Shown here: piece after piece, positions 60,302 to 64,000 of the stretch
How positions within the stretch are numbered: position 1 is the first letter of the stretch
How the letters are laid out: the number at the start of each line of letters is the position of its first letter
Source: Rossellomorea sp. BNER
GTDB lineage: Bacteria; Bacillota; Bacilli; Bacillales; Bacillaceae_B
Assembly (NCBI GenBank): GCA_024213275.1
Contig: JANAVG010000001.1
Coordinates: 360,426 to 424,425, forward strand
Direction of reading: 5' to 3'
DNA length: 64,000 nucleotides
The notes under the pieces: generated by a model
The model's input: the letters and a program-made list of their open reading frames with translations, nothing else
Database searches by the model: none
Told to the model about the DNA's origin: nothing
Program-made: the position numbers and the translations under genes

Positions 60302-62491
60302 TTACTTCAATTTCAGTTTCGCCAATGCATCCGCTAATGCTGTGTTTACCGGTTCCTCTTTTTTCTGTTCTTTCATGTATTGATGAACATCACGTTTGGA
60401 GGCTTTATGATTTTTCGCTTTCTTTTTCCTTTCATTAAAGGTAGAAAGCTTCTCCTTGTGCCCGCATACACAGACGAAGATTTGGCCTTCGCCTTCCCCG
60501 CGTAAATCTAAACGTTTATGACAGTTTGGACATCTTGCATTGGTTTTCTTTGCAATGTTTTTACGGTGTCCACATTCGCGATCCTGGCAGACTAACATTT
60601 TACCGTTTTTATTTTTGACTTCTAGCATTAAGTTTCCACAATCAGGACATTTTGTACCTGTGAGATTATCGTGATTAAATTTCTTTGAACTGTTTTTAAT
60701 TTCTAAAACAGCCGTTTTACTATATTCCTTTATCTCTTTCACAAAGGCGTTCTTGTTTAATTTCCCTTTTGAAATCGCTTCAAGCTTTTGTTCCCATTCC
60801 GCTGTCAGCACGGGAGAAGTCAATTCTTCAGGTGCTAAGTCCAGAAGCTGTTTCCCTTTTGAAGTAATCTTGATTTCTTTTCCATTTTTTTCGATGGAAA
60901 AACTGTTAAATAACTTTTCAATAATATCAGCCCTTGTGGCCACTGTTCCTAGTCCGCCAGTATTGCCAATTGTTTTTAGAAGATCCTTTCGATTAGCGTC
61001 CATGTACTTCTTAGGATTCTCCATTGCCGAAAGCAGGGTTCCCTCGTTAAAACGTTTTGGTGGCTGTGTTTCTCCAGTGGTCATTGTAATCGAAGAAAGG
61101 CTAAGAATGTTCCCCTTTTCAATTTTAGGAAGCGTTTGTTCCCCACTCTTTTCTTCGATTTCACTTTCTTCATCATAATGTCCATATACTTCTTTCCAGC
61201 CTTGATCAAGGACGATTCTTCCTTTAGCTGTAAACATTTCGCTTTCAATTTTTGCCGATAGTGTCGTTTGTTCATATTGATAAGGTTGAAAAAACATAGC
61301 TAAAAAGCGTTTTACGATCAGGTCATACACCTTGGTTTCTCGATCACTCAAGCTGCGAAGATTTGGTGTTTGCTCTGTTGGAATGATGGCATGGTGATCC
61401 GATACCTTTTCATTGTTCACATATTGCTTCGTCGGCTTGAATGCATTTCTTTTCGCTTTTGTAGCTAGCTTACTATATGGTTGAACAGTACAAGCGGAAA
61501 GTCGATCATTTAGAGTCTCCACGATATCAGAAGATAAATATCTTGAGTCTGTCCGAGGATACGTCACCAGCTTGTGTTGTTCATATAGTTTTTGCAAAGT
61601 CGAAAGGGTTTCCTTCGCTGAAAGTCCAAATAATTTGTGTGCATCTCGTTGAAGTTCCGTTAGGTCATAAAGCTGTGGTGCTGATTTTTTCTTCCGTTCT
61701 TTACTTACACCTTCAATGCTCGCTTTTTTAGCATTTCTTAGCTTAGACATGATGGAATCAATTTTATCTTTTGAAAAGGATCGACTGCTATTTGACTTCT
61801 CGTCTACCCATGTAAGGTGAAATCCTTCCGTTGCAGCTTTTACTCCATAATAGCTTTGAGACTGAAATTCTTTAATTTCTTTTTCTCTATAGGCGATCAT
61901 CGCTAATGTCGGCGTCTGCACTCTTCCACATGAGAGCTGGGCATTGTGCTTGGTCGTCAACGCTCGAGTTGCATTCATTCCCACATACCAATCCGCTTCA
62001 GCTCGAGCCTGGGCGGATGCATATAAATTTTCATAATCCTTACCATTCTTTAACCGTTTGAATCCCTCTTTTATAGCCTTGTCCGTAACAGAGGAAATCC
62101 AAAGCCTCTTAACCGGTTTGTTGATGCGGGCTTTTTCAATAATCCAGCGGGCAACGAGTTCTCCCTCTCTTCCCGCATCTGTTGCAATCACAATGTCCTT
62201 GACATCATTACGATTAAATTGCGCTTTGACTGCATTGAATTGCTTTGAAGTCTTCTTAATGACCACAAGCTTTAATGATGGCGGAAGCATTGGAAGGTCT
62301 TCCATCTTCCACGTTTTATATTTTGGATCATACAGATCAGGCTCAGCTAAAGTGACTAGATGACCAAGTGCCCACGTGACAATATAACGGTCTCCTTCAA
62401 AAAAACCATTTCCTTTTTTATGACAGTTTAAAACCCTTGCAATATCTCTACCTACAGAAGGTTTTTCTGCTAATACTACCGTTTTACTCAT
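60302..62491 (-). CDS. topB: DNA topoisomerase III
   Basis: 729-residue type IA topoisomerase. TOPRIM domain at the start (VVLAEKPSVGRDIARVL, IATDAGREGELVARWII), catalytic tyrosine in LVTYPRTDSRYLSSD (about residue 312), CGRVQTPTLAMI, and C-terminal zinc-ribbon-like segments (CPDCGNLM, CPNCHKRLDLRG, VCVCGHKE). Decatenates and relaxes single-stranded-containing DNA. Length and motifs match the chromosomal TopB of Bacillus. Monocistronic with its own terminator. Confidence 0.96.
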   Translation of the reverse strand: MSKTVVLAEKPSVGRDIARVLNCHKKGNGFFEGDRYIVTWALGHLVTLAEPDLYDPKYKTWKMEDLPMLPPSLKLVVIKKTSKQFNAVKAQFNRNDVKDIVIATDAGREGELVARWIIEKARINKPVKRLWISSVTDKAIKEGFKRLKNGKDYENLYASAQARAEADWYVGMNATRALTTKHNAQLSCGRVQTPTLAMIAYREKEIKEFQSQSYYGVKAATEGFHLTWVDEKSNSSRSFSKDKIDSIMSKLRNAKKASIEGVSKERKKKSAPQLYDLTELQRDAHKLFGLSAKETLSTLQKLYEQHKLVTYPRTDSRYLSSDIVETLNDRLSACTVQPYSKLATKAKRNAFKPTKQYVNNEKVSDHHAIIPTEQTPNLRSLSDRETKVYDLIVKRFLAMFFQPYQYEQTTLSAKIESEMFTAKGRIVLDQGWKEVYGHYDEESEIEEKSGEQTLPKIEKGNILSLSSITMTTGETQPPKRFNEGTLLSAMENPKKYMDANRKDLLKTIGNTGGLGTVATRADIIEKLFNSFSIEKNGKEIKITSKGKQLLDLAPEELTSPVLTAEWEQKLEAISKGKLNKNAFVKEIKEYSKTAVLEIKNSSKKFNHDNLTGTKCPDCGNLMLEVKNKNGKMLVCQDRECGHRKNIAKKTNARCPNCHKRLDLRGEGEGQIFVCVCGHKEKLSTFNERKKKAKNHKASKRDVHQYMKEQKKEEPVNTALADALAKLKLK

Positions 62492-62607
62492 GCATACAAA
62501 TCCTCTCTATGTGTAAGCGTTTCATTCTTTTTTGTAGAATCGATGTCGCTTGTCGTTTCTTTAGAAAAAAAAATTATACTCCCTTATACTATACTATTGT
62601 TGGTTTA

Positions 62608-62790
62608 ATGTTTAAAGGAGCTGTGACCATTGCAATATGTGTTTTACCATTCATAACTACCCGTCTGGACCTTAGGAGTGTTCTTGTCTTGCTAGGGATT
62701 GCCAGCTTAGCAAAACTACTCGGTTATTTCTTTCCACTTATTGATAGTATTTTATTTGCCATTATGATTGGAATGGCCATTCATTCGTAA
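62608..62790 (+). CDS. small membrane protein, hypothetical
   Basis: 60 codons from ATG 62608, with two hydrophobic segments (VTIAICVLPFI and a long LIDSILFAIMIGMAI) and basic residues between. Not recognised. Two overlapping TATACT words at about 62580-62592 could form a -10. There is no good ribosome binding site, and an upstream in-frame extension reaches into the topB start, so a different start is possible. Confidence 0.4.
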   Translation: MFKGAVTIAICVLPFITTRLDLRSVLVLLGIASLAKLLGYFFPLIDSILFAIMIGMAIHS

Positions 62791-62968
62791 TACCCTTGGT
62801 GTTAAAACGATTGTCCAGCCAGGATTAGAGATTGCGGTGATAAAGCTTTTGAAAGCTGCGGTTTTTTACTAGGATTCAGCCTTAGTTTTATAGAAATCCT
62901 TTTAATTTCCCTCTTGGAATTTCAGCAGTAGTTTGATGTTTTATTTTCCTAGTTGAAAGTTAAGAGGT

Positions 62969-63011
62969 AAAAAATTAGTGTCAGAAACCACTTGGGTTCC
63001 TGACACTTTTT
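62969..63011. terminator. bidirectional terminator after sodC
   Basis: Stem GTGTCAGAAACC/GGTTCCTGACAC (one mismatch) with a 5-base loop, A run on the left and T run on the right, ending 5 bases before the sodC stop. Serves sodC on the minus strand and possibly the small plus-strand gene. Confidence 0.8.
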
Positions 63012-63015
63012 AGTA

Positions 63016-63588
63016 TTATTGATATCTTTTAATCTCTCCGCAAGCAAGTCTTTTTCCTGCATCTCCTGAAGGCTGGGATTGATAGTCATCAGGATTTTGA
63101 TGAATAATAACCGCTTTTCCGATGATATCTTTTACTCGGAATCGATTTGTAAAAAAGGACATTTTCGCATAGCCCTTATTTGAAAACAATACCGGGAAGT
63201 CCCCTGCATGGTTTCCATGCGGTTGATTATCCGGGTTCCAATGTCCTCCAGCTGCTTGAAATGGATCATCCTTCTTTCCTACCTGACAATCACCGTGTTC
63301 ATGAATATGAAATCCGTGTGGCCCTATTGGTTTTTTGTTCCCCTTTGCCGGTTTGTATTCTGGAAGCCCCTTCACTTCAACATAAACTTCAGCACCATTT
63401 GGAACATTTCGAAAGAATACATACCCTTGCAAATCGGGTGCGAGCGGTCCCCCTTGGATTTGCGCGTAGGCAATCGAAGGCACATTCCGATGATTTTCAT
63501 AGTATGGATTTTGGAATGAGTATTGTTGTGGGCTTTGATAAGAATTTTGAAATTGGTTTTGATAACCAGGATAGTTTTGGTAAGTCAT
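63016..63588 (-). CDS. sodC: Cu/Zn superoxide dismutase family protein
   Basis: About 190 residues. The SodC domain has all expected metal ligands: HIHEHGDC (two copper histidines), AGGHWNPDNQPHGNHAGDFP (bridging and zinc histidines plus aspartate), VIIHQNPDDY, and the electrostatic arginine and cysteine in GDAGKRLACG. So it should be active, unlike relatives that lost copper ligands. The first 45 residues are rich in Tyr, Gln, Asn and Pro, with no signal peptide or lipobox, which is odd for this usually exported family and may suggest spore or surface association. Start ATG 63588; a GTG 4 codons upstream overlaps its ribosome binding site. Confidence 0.9.
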   Translation of the reverse strand: MTYQNYPGYQNQFQNSYQSPQQYSFQNPYYENHRNVPSIAYAQIQGGPLAPDLQGYVFFRNVPNGAEVYVEVKGLPEYKPAKGNKKPIGPHGFHIHEHGDCQVGKKDDPFQAAGGHWNPDNQPHGNHAGDFPVLFSNKGYAKMSFFTNRFRVKDIIGKAVIIHQNPDDYQSQPSGDAGKRLACGEIKRYQ

Positions 63589-63720
63589 TCTTGCTAACAC
63601 TCCCTTAGCTTCTTATCTGTCAACTATAGTATGTGTAGGTGCCCAATATTGTGATAAGAAGCTCGGTTCTGAGTGCAGATATCCAATTTGGAGCGACAAT
63701 ATTTTTCACTCGCATCATTT

Positions 63721-64000
63721 GGTCATTTCTACTCAAATTAGGCAACTTGCTCTGGTACGGGGGATATCGGTTATTTCGGTCACTTGCTTCATTTTATCGG
63801 TCGAAAATTTGAATATATCAGTCGCTTCCTCTATTTTATCGGTCGAAATCTTGAATATATCGGTCATTCTACATTTTACGACATTTCCGCACTTGCTTCT
63901 TTCGGTCATTTCTACTCAATTGATGAAAAACTTGCTCTGGTACGGGGGACATCTGTTATATCGGTCAATCGCTCCATTTTATCCGTCGAAACCTTGAATA
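63721..64000. repeat. nested repeat array cut by the window end
   Basis: A long unit starting GGTCATTTCTACTCAA recurs at 63721 and 63904 (183 bases apart), both followed by ACTTGCTCTGGTACGGGGGA. Inside it, a 40-42-base unit ATTTTATCGGTCGAAA...TTGAATATATC recurs at 63791, 63833 and 63873. Non-coding; the array runs off the right edge. Confidence 0.85.

Noticed and set aside
62500..62525. cre site TGTAAGCGTTTCAT near topB
   Set aside because: The right end of the consensus (CA) is not matched and no catabolite-regulated gene follows.
62437..62607. N-terminal extension of the small membrane protein to 117 codons
   Set aside because: It overlaps the start of topB on the opposite strand and has no initiation signals.

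Overview
The window is AT-rich DNA whose gene content and control signals (Leu T-box, CodY-like boxes, cre sites, Gram-positive ribosome binding sites, bacillar phenylalanine dehydrogenase, RocR-like sigma-54 activator) point to a Bacillaceae chromosome (Bacillus in the broad sense). Nearly all genes lie on the minus strand, so operons read from right to left. No rRNA, tRNA, prophage or CRISPR array was seen.

Layout. 1-1137: start of hom, cut by the window edge. 1500-14135: a complete branched-chain amino acid operon, ilvE-ilvD-[leucine T-box]-ilvB-ilvH-ilvC-leuA-leuB-[25-bp repeat array]-leuC-leuD-ilvA, with a promoter, a CodY-like box and a cre-like site before ilvE. 14500-15400: a DUF4097 protein. 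15600-20650: a tyrosine/homogentisate catabolic operon (hpd, aminotransferase, flavin reductase-like protein, fumarylacetoacetase-like hydrolase, hmgA). 20700-27085: an operon with a FlK-like thioesterase, phenylalanine dehydrogenase and a four-gene 2-oxoacid dehydrogenase complex. 27400-30400: a TrpXYZ-type ABC importer. 32167-44480: phenylacetate (paa) genes with the PaaX repressor. 44640-53724: a histidine utilisation operon with a sigma-54 promoter, facing a divergent sigma-54 activator (54018-55727). 55900-59633: Nudix protein, SgrR-like regulator and divergent MFS exporter. 60302-63588: topB, a small membrane protein and a Cu/Zn superoxide dismutase.

How it fits together. The centre looks like one aromatic amino acid catabolic region. 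An importer may bring in substrate. Phenylalanine dehydrogenase gives phenylpyruvate, and the adjacent dehydrogenase complex could convert it directly to phenylacetyl-CoA, the entry compound of the Paa ring-cleavage pathway; tyrosine goes through the neighbouring homogentisate operon. This is supported by a 17-bp dyad (roughly WCGW-N7-ACGTT) that I find at five places: before the thioesterase/phenylalanine dehydrogenase operon, before the importer, and before paaX, paaA and paaK. CodY-like boxes occur before ilvE, hpd, the importer and paaK, which would couple branched-chain synthesis and aromatic catabolism to one nutrient signal. The direct phenylpyruvate to phenylacetyl-CoA route and the identity of the regulator are inferences.

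Gene-free stretches hold much structure: four copies of short ISL3-like inverted-repeat elements (two with clear 8-bp target duplications, one 7/8, one degenerate), one of them inside the paaX leader, and four unrelated tandem arrays (25, about 57, 103 and 183/42 bp). The Hut pathway is unusual: HutU and HutI have altered conserved motifs, no hutG is seen, and an M20-family hydrolase sits in the operon. All calls come from reading the sequence; no database search was run.
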